Assembly: GCF_003048615.2 (NCBI RefSeq)
Contig: NZ_CP049263.1
Location: forward strand, 124,001 to 188,000
Origin: Campylobacter concisus
Lineage (GTDB): Bacteria > Campylobacterota > Campylobacteria > Campylobacterales > Campylobacteraceae
Direction: 5' to 3'
DNA: 64,000 bases
In this document: positions 54,362 to 64,000 of the stretch, in pieces
How the letters are laid out: each line of letters opens with the position of its first letter
Position numbering within the stretch: the first letter of the stretch is position 1
Notes under the pieces: generated by a model
Seen by the model: only the letters and a program-made list of their open reading frames with translations
Told to the model about the DNA's origin: nothing
Databases searched by the model: none
Translations under genes and position numbers: made by a program

Positions 54362-55669
54362 TTACTGATTGATCTTATCAAGCAGCTCTTCAACCTCTTC
54401 AAGCGCAAAGGCCTCTTCTGAGCTTTGTTTTAAAAAGCTCTCCATAAATTCTTTCTTCGAGATCGCAAGGTCAAGCTCCTTGTCGCTACCCTTTTGATAT
54501 GCGCCGATGCGAAGCAGGACCTCATTTTCTTTTAAAAGCGAGTAAAGGCGCTTAAATTTCATCGCATTTAGCTTGTGTTCTTTGCCGATCACGTCGCCCA
54601 TGACACGCGAGGCCGAGTTTTGGATATTGATAGGTGGGTATATACCAAAGTCCGTTAGCTCGCGGCTTAGCACGATGTGGCCGTCTAGGATAGAGCGGCT
54701 TTGGTCAGCTATCGGGTCGCTCATATCATCGCCCTCGACTAGCACAGTGAAAAACGCCGTGATACTGCCCTTACCCTCCTCTTTGCCGGCGCGCTCCATT
54801 AGCTGTGGCAAGAGTGTGAGCGAGCTTGGCGGATAGCCCTTTGAAGTCGGTGGCTCGCCAAGCGCAAGGCCGATCTCACGCTGCGCCATCGCAAAACGCG
54901 TCACGCTATCCATGATGAAAAGCACGTCGTTGCCCTGCTGTTTGAAATACTCAGCCACGCTCATAGCGCAAAATGCGCCGTATTTTCGCATGAGCGAGCT
55001 ATCGTCACTGGTCGCTACGATGATGACCGTGCCCTCCAGGTCGCCGCCTAGGTTTTTTTCGATAAATTCTGGCACCTCACGGCCACGCTCGCCTATAAGC
55101 GCGACTACTTTTATGGGAGCTAGCGTATTTTTTACGATCATGCCCATGAGGGTTGATTTGCCCACGCCTGAACCTGCGAAAATTCCCAGCTTTTGCCCCT
55201 TGCCGCAGGTAAGCAGCCCATCTATCGTCTTTATGCCAACACTAAAAGGCTCGTTTATAAGCCCCCTTTTCATCGCATCTATGGGCGCTCTCATGATCGG
55301 CATATATTCAGTCGTATCGATCGCCCCCTTGCCGTCAATTGGCTTCATAAATGGATCGACCACTCGGCCTAGTAAATTTGGCCCCACAGGTATGCTCATG
55401 CCTTGATCGCTCTCATAGACAAAGTCGCCTATCCTAAAGCCCTCGACAAAGCCAAATGGACTGATATAAGCGCCATCTGTCTTTATCTGAGTGACCATGC
55501 CAAGGCCGTTTTTGCTCTTGTCTTTTGCCACTATGCGCACGATGTCGCCGATACTTGGGCGAAGTCCGGTGATCTCTATCGTAGTAGCTGTGATCTTTGT
55601 GATGACGCCGAAGGTATTTGAGAGCTTCACACCCTCTTTAAGCCTTGAATTTATGCGCTCTAAGCTCAA
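54362..55669 (-). CDS. fliI: flagellum-specific ATP synthase
   Basis: 435 residues. F1-beta-like ATPase: Walker [33 protein letters not shown], Walker [19 protein letters not shown], and [24 protein letters not shown], typical of FliI. It powers export of flagellar parts. TTG start inside TTGA, overlapping the folE stop. The only flagellar gene in the window. Confidence 0.95.
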   Translation of the reverse strand: MSLERINSRLKEGVKLSNTFGVITKITATTIEITGLRPSIGDIVRIVAKDKSKNGLGMVTQIKTDGAYISPFGFVEGFRIGDFVYESDQGMSIPVGPNLLGRVVDPFMKPIDGKGAIDTTEYMPIMRAPIDAMKRGLINEPFSVGIKTIDGLLTCGKGQKLGIFAGSGVGKSTLMGMIVKNTLAPIKVVALIGERGREVPEFIEKNLGGDLEGTVIIVATSDDSSLMRKYGAFCAMSVAEYFKQQGNDVLFIMDSVTRFAMAQREIGLALGEPPTSKGYPPSSLTLLPQLMERAGKEEGKGSITAFFTVLVEGDDMSDPIADQSRSILDGHIVLSRELTDFGIYPPINIQNSASRVMGDVIGKEHKLNAMKFKRLYSLLKENEVLLRIGAYQKGSDKELDLAISKKEFMESFLKQSSEEAFALEEVEELLDKINQ

Positions 55670-56238
55670 AAATGCGTTTCCCTAGGCGAATTTATAAGCG
55701 AGAAAAACTCCCGCCTTGTGTCTGCATTTTTGATAAAGCAGCCCCTAAGCGCAGAGGTCGTGGTAGTCGAGTTTATCTTCTCCACACCCCTCATCTCAAC
55801 GCACATGTGCCTTGCCTCGACGACTACTCCAACGCCTTTTGGAGCGATAACGTCCTCAAGCGCCTTTGCTATCTGCTCGGTCATCTGCTCTTGAATTTGC
55901 AAGCGTCTGGCGTAGATATTTACCATGCGTGGAATTTTACTAAGGCCAACAACCTTGCCATTTGGGATGTACGCCACATGCACGCGGCCAATTATTGGCA
56001 ACAAATGGTGCTCGCAAAGGCTGTAAAACTCGATGTTCCGCATTAAAACCATCTCGTTGTTTGAGCTAGTAAATAGCGCGTCACCAAGGACTTCTTTTGG
56101 GTCTTGATCGTATCCGCTAGTTAGAAATTTAAAAGCTTTATAAACGCGCTCTGGGGTTTTAATAAGCCCCTCTCTATTTGGATCTTCACCAATGATAGTT
56201 AGCATATTTTTAACTGAATTTTCAAAACTCTCTTGCAT
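55666..56238 (-). CDS. folE: GTP cyclohydrolase I
   Basis: About 190 residues from the ATG with GGAG seven bases before; an ATG nine codons upstream has no site. [13 protein letters not shown]-like start, zinc and catalytic residues in [20 protein letters not shown] and [12 protein letters not shown], and [12 protein letters not shown]. First step of folate synthesis. Coupled to fliI. Confidence 0.95.
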   Translation of the reverse strand: MQESFENSVKNMLTIIGEDPNREGLIKTPERVYKAFKFLTSGYDQDPKEVLGDALFTSSNNEMVLMRNIEFYSLCEHHLLPIIGRVHVAYIPNGKVVGLSKIPRMVNIYARRLQIQEQMTEQIAKALEDVIAPKGVGVVVEARHMCVEMRGVEKINSTTTTSALRGCFIKNADTRREFFSLINSPRETHF

Positions 56239-56375
56239 AAATTTTCTCCATAATTTTATCGCCAAATTCTACGTTAAAACGCCTTTTATATCTATAAAAA
56301 TTTACAAATTTACAATGAAATAAGGAAAATTCTGCTATATTTTGGGCTAAAAATTTGTATTCATAAAGGAATTCG

Positions 56376-57707
56376 ATGGAAATCAAAATCAAAGCTCTAG
56401 ATAGCGTAAATACCCTAGCAAGCACAACCATAAGTGCAGATGCTATAAAGTCTAGCGTAGAAAAACTAGCAAAAAAAGCAGCAAAAACTATGAAAGTAGA
56501 TGGCTTTAGACAAGGCCATGTGCCAGTCGCTGTCGTGCTAAAACGCTACGAGAAAGAGCTAACAAACGACGCTGAGCAAGATGTCTTAAGAGATGTAGTC
56601 GAAGAGGCTATCAAACAAGCAGACAAGAAAAATGACGACCTTATCGGCGAGCCTATCGTTTCAAAATTTGACAGAAAAGATGACAAGATCGACGTTGAGC
56701 TAACAGTTTCATTTAAGCCAAGTGTCGATGTGAGCGGCTATGAGAGCTTGATACCTGAGTTTTCAAACCCACGCGTTTTGAAAAAAGATATCGATGAGAA
56801 AAAAGCTGAACTTCTAAAAATGATAGCTCCGCTTGAAAAAGTAGAGGGTAAAAGAGGCCTAAAAGTTGGCGATTTTGCTAAATTTGACTTTGAGGGCTTT
56901 GTTGATGGCGTTGCATTTGAAGGTGGCAAGGCTGAAAACTACGTGCTTGAGATCGGCTCAAATCAATTCATCCCAGGCTTTGAAGATGGCATGGTAGGCA
57001 TAAAAGCTGGCGGCGAAAAAGATATCGAGGTAAAATTCCCAGAAAACTATGGCGCTGCACATTTAGCTGGCAAAGATGCTGTTTTTAAAGTCAAACTTCA
57101 CGAAATTCAAGAGAGAAAGATCCCTGAGAAGCTAGACGAAGAGATGCTAAAAACTATCCTTCCAAACGAAGAAAAACCAACTGAAGAGCTACTTGAAGAG
57201 CGCATAAAAGAGCAAATTCGCCAAGAGAAAATTTATAAACTTATAAACGAAGAGCTAAAACCAAAATTTGCTGAAGCTGCGGTTGAGAAATTTAAATTTG
57301 ATGTGCCAAAAAATATCGTCGAGCAAGAGATCGATATGCAGTTTAGAAACGCGTGGAGCACATTTACTCCAGACGATATGAAGAAATTTAGAGAAGACAA
57401 AGACGCTCTAGCTAAAAAACGTGACGAGTATAGAAAAGACGCTGAAAATAGCGTTCGCCTAACTTTCATCATCGATGAGCTAGCTCGCGTAAGAGGCGTA
57501 AAAGTGAGCGATCAAGAGGTCGTTCAAGCGATCTATTTTGAGGCATATAGAAGCGGTCAAGATCCAAAAGCACACCTTGAGATGTACCGTAACCAAGGCA
57601 TGCTTCCAGCTATAAAGATGTCGATGATCGAAGAGAAGCTATTTAGCGAGCTTTTCAACAAAGAAAAAGACGAGAAAAAAGCAAGCAAAAAAGAGAAGGC
57701 TGAGTAA
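56376..57707 (+). CDS. tig: trigger factor
   Basis: 443 residues: ribosome-binding N domain ([19 protein letters not shown] replaces the usual GFRxGKVP), FKBP-type PPIase domain (about 155-240, [20 protein letters not shown]) and helical C domain. Folding helper at the ribosome exit. Overlaps clpP by one base; tig-clpP pairing is common. Confidence 0.95.
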   Translation: MEIKIKALDSVNTLASTTISADAIKSSVEKLAKKAAKTMKVDGFRQGHVPVAVVLKRYEKELTNDAEQDVLRDVVEEAIKQADKKNDDLIGEPIVSKFDRKDDKIDVELTVSFKPSVDVSGYESLIPEFSNPRVLKKDIDEKKAELLKMIAPLEKVEGKRGLKVGDFAKFDFEGFVDGVAFEGGKAENYVLEIGSNQFIPGFEDGMVGIKAGGEKDIEVKFPENYGAAHLAGKDAVFKVKLHEIQERKIPEKLDEEMLKTILPNEEKPTEELLEERIKEQIRQEKIYKLINEELKPKFAEAAVEKFKFDVPKNIVEQEIDMQFRNAWSTFTPDDMKKFREDKDALAKKRDEYRKDAENSVRLTFIIDELARVRGVKVSDQEVVQAIYFEAYRSGQDPKAHLEMYRNQGMLPAIKMSMIEEKLFSELFNKEKDEKKASKKEKAE

Positions 57708-58297
57708 TGAGCTATTACGTTCCTGTCGTAGTTGAAAGAACTAGCAGAGGTGAGCGAAGCTATGATATATACTCCCGTCTTTTAAAAGACAGGATCGTTA
57801 TGCTAAGTGGTGAGATAGAGGACGGCATGGCTGCTTCTATCGTCGCTCAGCTGCTATTTTTAGAGGCTGAAGATCCAGATAAAGATATCTACCTTTACAT
57901 AAACTCACCAGGCGGCGTGATAACAAGTGGCTTTAGCATATATGACACGATGAACTACATAAAGCCAGATGTTTGCACGATCTGCATCGGTCAGGCTGCA
58001 AGTATGGGTGCATTTTTGCTAAGCTGTGGCGCACCTGGAAAGAGATATGCACTACCAAATTCTCGTATCATGATACACCAACCACTTGGCGGTGCTAGAG
58101 GACAAGCGACTGATATCGAGATACAAGCACGTGAAATTTTACGTTTGAAAGAAATTTTAAATGGAATTTTGTCCAAAAACACGGGCCAAAAGCTAAGCAA
58201 GATCGTAAAAGATACTGAGCGCGACTTCTTTATGAGCTCAGCCGAAGCTAAAGGGTACGGACTTGTCGATAAAATTTTGGAGAAAAGTTTTAAATAA
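57707..58297 (+). CDS. clpP: ATP-dependent Clp protease proteolytic subunit
   Basis: 196 residues. Catalytic Ser in [14 protein letters not shown] (about 98), His in [18 protein letters not shown] (about 123) and Asp in DTERDFFMS (about 172). Forms the protease chamber with ClpX or ClpA. Confidence 0.97.
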   Translation: MSYYVPVVVERTSRGERSYDIYSRLLKDRIVMLSGEIEDGMAASIVAQLLFLEAEDPDKDIYLYINSPGGVITSGFSIYDTMNYIKPDVCTICIGQAASMGAFLLSCGAPGKRYALPNSRIMIHQPLGGARGQATDIEIQAREILRLKEILNGILSKNTGQKLSKIVKDTERDFFMSSAEAKGYGLVDKILEKSFK

Positions 58298-58305
58298 GGC
58301 CCAAA

Positions 58306-59340
58306 GTGATAAAGATAGATAACGCACCAGATCCAAAGAAAAAAGCAGCTGAAGCAAAGCTAGCTGTCAAAAAAGAAAAGGTAAATATCTATAAATTTTC
58401 AGAGGACGTTTTACACGAGCTAAGCGACGACAACGTCCCATCTACGCCGACAAACTACTCTATCTATTTTGAAAAGATGCTTGATGGGCAGTCAGACGAG
58501 TTTAGAAAAGAGATCGGCGATATCATCGTGGCAAATTCTGAAAGCTCAGTGCCGACAAATGGTAACATCTCTATCGAAAAAGAGGTAAAACAAGGCTTTA
58601 TCCAGATAAAGAGCATGCTTCAAGCAGTCGTGCTCATCTATAAAAATTTAGGCGTTATGAGAAGCCTAGTACAAAAGCGTATGGATGGGCTTAAAAACAA
58701 CACAAACGTCCTTGCGCTTCAAAACGTTTTAAGCGCCTTTAACCAAGACCTTATCAAGCTAAACGACCTCATGGACAAGCACCTTGACGTCATCAAGATG
58801 AGCTACGAAGAGGTCGGCAAGATGTTTAAGGCGATCGAAGAGCAGTCGATCTACGACACAACATACGAGGTCTATAACAAGAAATTTCTAGTAGCGACCA
58901 TAAGCAGCGAGATCGAGTCTGTTAGGCGCTACGGCTATAATGCCTCATTTTTGTTAGTCAAGATAAAAGATAAATTTGCAAACCGCGTTAAAAATTTAAA
59001 AGAGCGAAACAATATGTTTAAAAGCATGTCGCAGCTTCTTTTAAGAACTTCACGTAGAAGCGATATAGTCGCACACTACGGCGATGGCTGCTTTGCTATG
59101 GTGATGAAATACACCGACGAAAACGGCACAAAGCAAGCGTGCGCGAGAATTTTAAACATGCTTTCATCTATGCCTTGGAAGATCGACAACGAAGAGTGCA
59201 AACTAGACGTGCAGATCGTCTCAAGCATGATCTCAAAGACAAAGAGCACTGAAGAGCTGCTATCTCACGCGCTTGACAAGCTAGAGACCAACCAAGACCT
59301 AAATGAGCCGCTATTTTTAGACGAGAAAGCAGAGAATTAG
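58306..59340 (+). CDS. degenerate GGDEF-domain protein
   Basis: 344 residues, soluble. The N-terminal 170 residues are helical (VLHELSDDNVPSTPTNYSIY and so on), the C-terminal part is a GGDEF-like domain beginning IYDTTYEVYNKKFLVATISSE. The signature is YGDGCFAMVMK instead of GGDEF, so cyclase activity is doubtful; it may bind c-di-GMP or act as a regulator. GTG start, eight bases after clpP; def follows after one base. Confidence 0.75.
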   Translation: MIKIDNAPDPKKKAAEAKLAVKKEKVNIYKFSEDVLHELSDDNVPSTPTNYSIYFEKMLDGQSDEFRKEIGDIIVANSESSVPTNGNISIEKEVKQGFIQIKSMLQAVVLIYKNLGVMRSLVQKRMDGLKNNTNVLALQNVLSAFNQDLIKLNDLMDKHLDVIKMSYEEVGKMFKAIEEQSIYDTTYEVYNKKFLVATISSEIESVRRYGYNASFLLVKIKDKFANRVKNLKERNNMFKSMSQLLLRTSRRSDIVAHYGDGCFAMVMKYTDENGTKQACARILNMLSSMPWKIDNEECKLDVQIVSSMISKTKSTEELLSHALDKLETNQDLNEPLFLDEKAEN

Positions 59341-59341
59341 T

Positions 59342-59860
59342 TTGATCCTAGAAGTTTTATCCTATCCAAATAAAAAACTTTATGAAATTTCAAAAGAAGT
59401 TGAAGTCTTCGATGAGAAGCTTCACAAACTTCTTGATGATATGTATGAGACGATGATCGCAAAAGAAGGCATCGGTCTTGCAGCCATACAAATAGGCGTT
59501 GCAAAGAGAATTTTCATCATAAATTTAGCCAACGAAGAGGGTGTGCAAGATAAAGAAAATTTAATCGAGATCATAAACCCAAAATTTGAGCTGCGTGAGG
59601 GCGAGTGCGTCTATCAAGAGGGCTGCCTTAGCGTGCCTGGCTACTACGAGGACGTTAAAAGAAGCGAGGTAGTTGCTATCAAATTTCAAGACCGCTTTGG
59701 CAAAGAGCAGACCTTAAAAACTGATGGGCTACTAGCGATCGCTATCCAGCATGAAAATGACCACCTAGACGGACATCTTTTTATAGAAAAAATAGGCTTT
59801 AACAAACGCAAGAAATTCGACAAGGAATACAAAAAGCAGAAAAAAGAAAAGACATCATGA
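59342..59860 (+). CDS. def: peptide deformylase
   Basis: 172 residues. Motif 1 GIGLAAIQIG, motif 2 EGCLSVPGYYEDV (zinc Cys) and motif 3 QHENDHLDGHLF (HExxH). The TTG start overlaps the end region of the GGDEF gene. It removes the formyl group from new proteins. Overlaps comM by four bases. Confidence 0.95.
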   Translation: MILEVLSYPNKKLYEISKEVEVFDEKLHKLLDDMYETMIAKEGIGLAAIQIGVAKRIFIINLANEEGVQDKENLIEIINPKFELREGECVYQEGCLSVPGYYEDVKRSEVVAIKFQDRFGKEQTLKTDGLLAIAIQHENDHLDGHLFIEKIGFNKRKKFDKEYKKQKKEKTS

Positions 59861-61362
59861 AGTCCTTAAAATGTGCTACTTACGGCGACGGACTAAAGAT
59901 CATTGATGTTGAGTCGATCTTTTCTCGTGGGCTTCCTGGCTTTAGCATCGTGGGTCTTGCAAGCACCAGCATCAAAGAGAGCACAGAGCGCGTAAAGGCG
60001 GCACTTTTGGCGCTTGACTTTGCCTTTCCAGCGCAAAAAATAACCATAAATTTATCCCCCTCAGACCTACCAAAAAGTGGCTCACATTTTGACTTAAGCA
60101 TCGCCCTTTTAATCGCTCTTCAAAAGGCAAAAAGCTTGGAGAAAATTTTTGTTTTTGGCGAGCTTGGACTTGACGGTAGTGTAAAAAGCACGGCAAATTT
60201 ATTTTCGATCCTACTTTTTTTAAGCACGCAGGTGCAAAAGGCTAAAATTTTAGTGCCAAAAGAGATAGCTGCAAAAGCTTCGATGATACCAAATTTAGAG
60301 GTTTATGGCGTTAGCACACTAGAAGAGGCGATAAAGTTTTTTAGCGACGCAGAATTTGCTAAAAGCACGCATTTTAGCGCCACACACGAGCTATTTTCAA
60401 ATGTGATAGAAATTTCTGGCAAAAGATATGTACCAAATTTAAATTTCGAGCTTGATTTTAAGGACGTTTTAGGTCAAGAAAGAGCCAAAAGAGCCTGCGT
60501 CATCGCAGCTGTTGGCATGCACAATATCTTATTTGAAGGTAGCCCAGGCAGTGGCAAGAGCATGTGCGCAAAACGCCTCGTCTACATCATGGCGCCACAA
60601 AGCCTAGAAGAGGTGCTAAAGTCCGCCGCCTACCGCTCGCTAAATCTTCAAGATAGCGAATTTACAAGCACTAGAGCCTTTCGCTCGCCGCACCACACCT
60701 CGACTAAAAGCTCGATCTTTGGCGGAGGCTCAAACGTCGCAAAGATCGGCGAGATCGCACTTGCAAATGGCGGAGTGCTATTTTTTGACGAGTTCCCACA
60801 CTTTGCTAAACAGGTGATAGAAAGCCTTAGAGAGCCGCTCGAGGACAATCAAATTCACATCGCAAGGGTAAATTCAAAAGTGACTTACGAGACTAAATTT
60901 ATCTTCGTGGCCGCTCAAAATCCCTGCCCTTGTGGAAATTTATTCTCCCGCAACCTAAACTGCAAATGCAGTGAAAATGAGATAAAAAACTACAAAGCCA
61001 AAATTTCAGCCCCAGTGCTTGACCGCATAGACTTAAAAGTCGCGATGGATGAGAGCTCGCCAAGCGACAAAGCGAGTTTGAGCTCACAGCAGATGAGCGA
61101 GATGGTTTTAAAAGCCTTTATCTTTCAAAAAAAGCGGGGTCAAGATGAGCTAAATGGCAAGCTAAATGACGCGCAGGTGGCTAAATTTTGCACGTTAAAT
61201 GCCGAGGCGAGTGAGATTTTACAAAAGGCCGCCACGAAGTACAACCTCTCTCAAAGGGGCATAAAAAGGACGCTTAGAGTGGCTAGAAGCATCGCCGATC
61301 TTGATGAGAGCGAGCAAATTTTAAAGCCCCACATCCTAGAGGCGCTTAGTTTTAGGGCATAG
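59857..61362 (+). CDS. comM: ComM/YifB-type Mg-chelatase-like ATPase
   Basis: 501 residues: N-terminal Lon-like domain (DLPKSGSHFDLSIALLIALQ), then AAA+ with Walker A FEGSPGSGKSMCAKRL, Walker B LFFDEFPHF, and SGPVLDRID-type end (SAPVLDRIDLKV), C-terminal Mg_chelatase_C. ComM promotes branch migration in natural transformation; a wider role is possible. Coupled to def and to nnrD. Confidence 0.93.
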   Translation: MKSLKCATYGDGLKIIDVESIFSRGLPGFSIVGLASTSIKESTERVKAALLALDFAFPAQKITINLSPSDLPKSGSHFDLSIALLIALQKAKSLEKIFVFGELGLDGSVKSTANLFSILLFLSTQVQKAKILVPKEIAAKASMIPNLEVYGVSTLEEAIKFFSDAEFAKSTHFSATHELFSNVIEISGKRYVPNLNFELDFKDVLGQERAKRACVIAAVGMHNILFEGSPGSGKSMCAKRLVYIMAPQSLEEVLKSAAYRSLNLQDSEFTSTRAFRSPHHTSTKSSIFGGGSNVAKIGEIALANGGVLFFDEFPHFAKQVIESLREPLEDNQIHIARVNSKVTYETKFIFVAAQNPCPCGNLFSRNLNCKCSENEIKNYKAKISAPVLDRIDLKVAMDESSPSDKASLSSQQMSEMVLKAFIFQKKRGQDELNGKLNDAQVAKFCTLNAEASEILQKAATKYNLSQRGIKRTLRVARSIADLDESEQILKPHILEALSFRA

Positions 61363-61363
61363 A

Positions 61364-62767
61364 ATGAAAAATTTATATTTAGACACGAGAGTTTTAGACG
61401 AGCGAGCAGGCGAGAAATTTGACCTTAGTGAAGAGCTGTTAATGGAAAATGCAGCCACAGCTATAGCAAATTTCATACGTAAGAAATTTAAAAAAGGCGA
61501 GAGAGTGCTTGGCATTTGCGGTGGCGGAAACAACGGCGCTGACGTGCTTTGCGCTTTAAGGATGCTAGAGGGCGAGTATGAGTGTGAATTTATCCTAGCT
61601 AGTAAAAATTTAAAGCCACTTGCCGCCAAGCAGCTCGAGCGAGCTAAATTTGCTGGCGTGCGTGAAAGCAAAGACGTAGAAAATAGCCTAAATAGTGCAA
61701 AATGCCTCATAGACGGGCTTTTTGGCTCAGGGCTAAATAGAGCTTTGGATCAAAATTTAACTAATCTCATCTCAAAAATAAACGCTAGTCCTGCTTACAT
61801 CATCGCTTGCGACGTGCCAAGCGGGCTAAGTAGCGAGGGCAAGGTGCTTGGCGCTTGCGTAAAAGCAGACGCCACCATCACGATGGGAGCTAGAAAGCTA
61901 GGGCTTTATAGTGACACAGCAAAGGACTACGCTGGCAAGATAAAACTCGCCACTCTTGGCATAAGCGCGCAAAACTACGAGTGCGAGAGCGACTATCATC
62001 TGCTTGAAAAATGCGACCTCATACTTCCAAATAGAAAAAATCAATGCGTAAATAAGGGCGACTTTGGCCACGCATTTATCATATCTGGCGAGCACATAGG
62101 AGCTAGCAAGCTTTGTGCAAAGGCGGCATTTACCTTTGGGGCTGGGCTAGTTAGCGTGATGGGCGAGCAGAGTTTAAATTTACCAACGCATATCATGCAA
62201 GCTAGTAAGATAAGCGAAAAAATGAACGCTGGAGCCCTTGGCATGGGGCTTGGCAAAAGGGGCGTAGAAGAGCTTGAGGTGCAAATTTTAAAGGGCAAAA
62301 AGCTCGTTCTTGACGCTGATATATTTTACAGCCAAAAAGTGCTTGACCTACTAAGCGAGAACTGCGTCTTGACGCCTCATCCAAAGGAGTTTTGCTCGCT
62401 TTTAAAAATTTGCAAAATAGCCGATATAGATGTGCAAACCTTGCAAGAAAACAGATACGCTTACGCTAAGGCTTGGAGCGAGAAATTTAAGGCTGTGCTT
62501 GTGCTAAAAGGGGCAAACACCATAATCGCCAAAGAGGGGCAAATTTATGTCATGCCTTATGGCAAAAGCGCGCTTGCAAAAGGTGGCAGCGGCGACGTGC
62601 TAAGCGGTCTTGTGCTAGCACTTTTGGCTCAAGGCTATGAGCCACTAAATGCTGCCATCTCAGCCACTTTAGCTCATGCGCTTAGCCTTAGAAATTTTGA
62701 CAAAAACAGCTACGCGCTGGAGCCAACAGACATCATCAAAGGAGTAAAATGCTTACGAAAAAAATAG
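61364..62767 (+). CDS. nnrD: bifunctional NAD(P)H-hydrate epimerase/dehydratase
   Basis: 467 residues. YjeF_N epimerase domain (1-about 205, CGGGNNGADVLCALRML, PSGLSSEG) fused to the ribokinase-like ADP-dependent dehydratase (about 220-467, NKGDFGHAFIISGEHIGA, KGGSGDVLSGLVLALL). Repairs hydrated NADH and NADPH. Confidence 0.93.
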   Translation: MKNLYLDTRVLDERAGEKFDLSEELLMENAATAIANFIRKKFKKGERVLGICGGGNNGADVLCALRMLEGEYECEFILASKNLKPLAAKQLERAKFAGVRESKDVENSLNSAKCLIDGLFGSGLNRALDQNLTNLISKINASPAYIIACDVPSGLSSEGKVLGACVKADATITMGARKLGLYSDTAKDYAGKIKLATLGISAQNYECESDYHLLEKCDLILPNRKNQCVNKGDFGHAFIISGEHIGASKLCAKAAFTFGAGLVSVMGEQSLNLPTHIMQASKISEKMNAGALGMGLGKRGVEELEVQILKGKKLVLDADIFYSQKVLDLLSENCVLTPHPKEFCSLLKICKIADIDVQTLQENRYAYAKAWSEKFKAVLVLKGANTIIAKEGQIYVMPYGKSALAKGGSGDVLSGLVLALLAQGYEPLNAAISATLAHALSLRNFDKNSYALEPTDIIKGVKCLRKK

Positions 62768-63336
62768 CCGTGCTTTTTAGCGGCAGTGGCTCAAATTTAG
62801 AAGCGATACTTAAAAAAGTTCATAATCAAATTTTTAATGGCGTAAAGATAGAAGTTTGTCTTTGTATCTGCAACAAGCCTGGTGCATTTGGTATCGAGCG
62901 AGCTAAGAAATTTGGACTTGAAACGCTCGTCATAGAGAGCGCTAAATTTAAAAATCGTGAGGAATTTGACGCTGTTTTGGTGGAGCAAATTTTAAAAAGC
63001 GGGGCCGATCTAACGGTGCTTGCAGGCTTTATGAGGATACTAACGCCAGTTTTTACGGCGCAGATAAAAGCCATAAACCTTCACCCATCTATCCTGCCAC
63101 TTTTTAAGGGCGCACATGCGATAAAGGAGAGCTTTGAGAGCGATATGATGATAGGCGGTGTCAGCGTGCACTACGTGAGCGAGGAGCTTGACGGGGGCAA
63201 ACTGATCGCGCAAAGGGCGTTTGAGCGCGAGGATGGCATGAGTTTAGATGAGTGGGAGGCTAAAATTCACGCCATAGAGCATGAAATTTTGCCCCAAAGC
63301 ATAATAAAAATTTTAACAAAGGAAGTAAATGTTTGA
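62749..63336 (+). CDS. purN: phosphoribosylglycinamide formyltransferase
   Basis: 195 residues. IAVLFSGSGSNLEAIL at the N terminus, LAGFMRILTPVFTAQIKAIN, catalytic NLHPSILPLFKGAHA (His) and GGVSVHYVSEELDGGKLIAQ (Asp). Purine synthesis step 3. Starts inside nnrD (18-bp overlap) with AAAGGAG before the ATG. Confidence 0.95.
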   Translation: MLTKKIAVLFSGSGSNLEAILKKVHNQIFNGVKIEVCLCICNKPGAFGIERAKKFGLETLVIESAKFKNREEFDAVLVEQILKSGADLTVLAGFMRILTPVFTAQIKAINLHPSILPLFKGAHAIKESFESDMMIGGVSVHYVSEELDGGKLIAQRAFEREDGMSLDEWEAKIHAIEHEILPQSIIKILTKEVNV

Positions 63337-64000
63337 ATGGTTGAGTTCGCCAGAGGCGTGGATATCGCTACTTACGCTAACTGGCTTGGAGATAGTTTTA
63401 GGCATAGATAACATCATATTTATCGCTATTTTAGTAGGCAAACTGCCACCAGAGCAAAGGGGTAGTGGTAGGATAGTTGGTTTAGGACTAGCTATGATAA
63501 CTAGAATACTGCTTCTTCTTTCATTGTTTTGGATTATGAAACTCACGAAGCCGCTTTTTACTATCGCAGAATTTAGTATAAGTGGTCGTGATCTGGTGCT
63601 TATACTTGGAGGTTTATTTTTGCTTGTCAAATCAACTCTAGAGATACATTCAAGCGTTGCTGGTGAAGAAGATAGCAAAGATAGTGGAAAGTCGCACGCA
63701 AATTTCTTGGTAGTTGTAAGCGAAATAGCTATTTTGGATATCGTTTTTTCACTTGATAGCGTCATTACGGCTGTCGGTATGGCAGAACATATAGAGATCA
63801 TGATTATAGCTGTTATTTTGGCAGTTGGTGTGATGATGGTAGCTTCAAAAGCTATATCTGATTTTGTAGATAATAACCCAACCATTAAGGTTTTAGCACT
63901 TGCATTTTTAGTGCTTGTAGGTATGACACTTGTTGCAGAGGGTGTAGGCTTTCATATTCCAAAAGGATATATTTATTTTGCAATGGCATTCTCTCTAGCG
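63329..64000 (+). CDS. TerC-family membrane protein (partial, cut by window end)
   Basis: 224 codons seen from the ATG at 63329, which follows AAAGGAAG and overlaps the end of purN by eight bases. The frame reads MFEWLSSPEAWISLLTLTGL, EIVLGIDNIIFIAIL (the Asp-bearing TerC motif), FWIMKLTKPLFTI and EIAILDIVFSLDSVITAVGM (second motif), with at least six membrane segments. TerC/YoaE proteins are linked to metal efflux or secreted metalloprotein loading. The C terminus lies beyond the window. Confidence 0.9.
   Translation, partial: MFEWLSSPEAWISLLTLTGLEIVLGIDNIIFIAILVGKLPPEQRGSGRIVGLGLAMITRILLLLSLFWIMKLTKPLFTIAEFSISGRDLVLILGGLFLLVKSTLEIHSSVAGEEDSKDSGKSHANFLVVVSEIAILDIVFSLDSVITAVGMAEHIEIMIIAVILAVGVMMVASKAISDFVDNNPTIKVLALAFLVLVGMTLVAEGVGFHIPKGYIYFAMAFSLA

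Overview
This window is AT-rich DNA from a Campylobacter-type epsilonproteobacterium; the mix of genes (periplasmic fumarate-reductase-like flavoprotein, NapC/NrfH-type cytochrome, zinc uptake, fliI, thrS-infC apart from rpmI-rplT) best suggests a Campylobacter concisus-like species. That assignment is inference from gene content, not a search. Most of the window is compact core genome. Genes often overlap by ATGA, TTGA or TGATG, and TTG or GTG starts are common (infC, rarA, xth, znuC, fliI, def, tmRNA-free short operons).

Layout. 0-7.2 kb: rpmI, a secreted C69 peptidase, a long structured leader before metE, then metE, a lipoprotein gene and a non-canonical metF-like gene, followed by a decayed region holding a response-regulator pseudogene with a 9-C tract. 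7.2-8.3 kb: a tetraheme cytochrome gene and a NapC/NrfH-type quinol dehydrogenase gene (fccB-fccC-like), whose flavoprotein partner (fccA-like) lies at 30.1 kb. 8.5-10.2 kb: tRNA-Val and a short LapA-like protein with retention module and LapG-type cleavage motif. 10.2-18.4 kb: alanine symporter, rarA, ung, YbaK-type deacylase, thrS-infC. 18.4-19.7 kb: about 1.3 kb without intact genes, made of degenerate direct repeats and a decayed copy of the SUKH-like gene that sits on the other side of gdhA. 19.7-29.0 kb: gdhA, SUKH-like and PQQ-like genes, pycA, hemJ, lspA, glmM, rpsT, prfA.

29.3-38.9 kb: molybdate-binding Mop protein, fccA-like flavoprotein, RepL-like regulator, dgkA, xth, a PAS-GGDEF-EAL protein overlapping a diheme peroxidase gene, two orphan pseudopilins and a MATE exporter. 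38.9-43.4 kb: a zinc uptake operon (znuA, a DUF1007-NicO fusion, znuC, znuB) divergent from a Fur-family regulator with an inverted-repeat operator candidate between them. 43.4-53.0 kb: thioesterase, methyltransferase, EamA exporter, DUF4197, mntP, tRNA-Glu, lipoprotein, nfo, FadL-type porin, fadD and an AAA+ ATPase. 53.0-54.4 kb: a second gene-free stretch, built of three decayed copies of the 3' end of the AAA+ gene and three copies of a roughly 220-bp degenerate tandem repeat. 54.4-64.0 kb: fliI, folE, tig, clpP, a degenerate GGDEF protein, def, comM, nnrD-nnrE fusion, purN and a partial TerC-family gene cut by the window end.

The accessory signals are concentrated in the leader of metE, the response-regulator pseudogene, the LapA-like protein and the two repeat-built gene deserts. 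No CRISPR array, insertion sequence, prophage or complete new defence system was seen.
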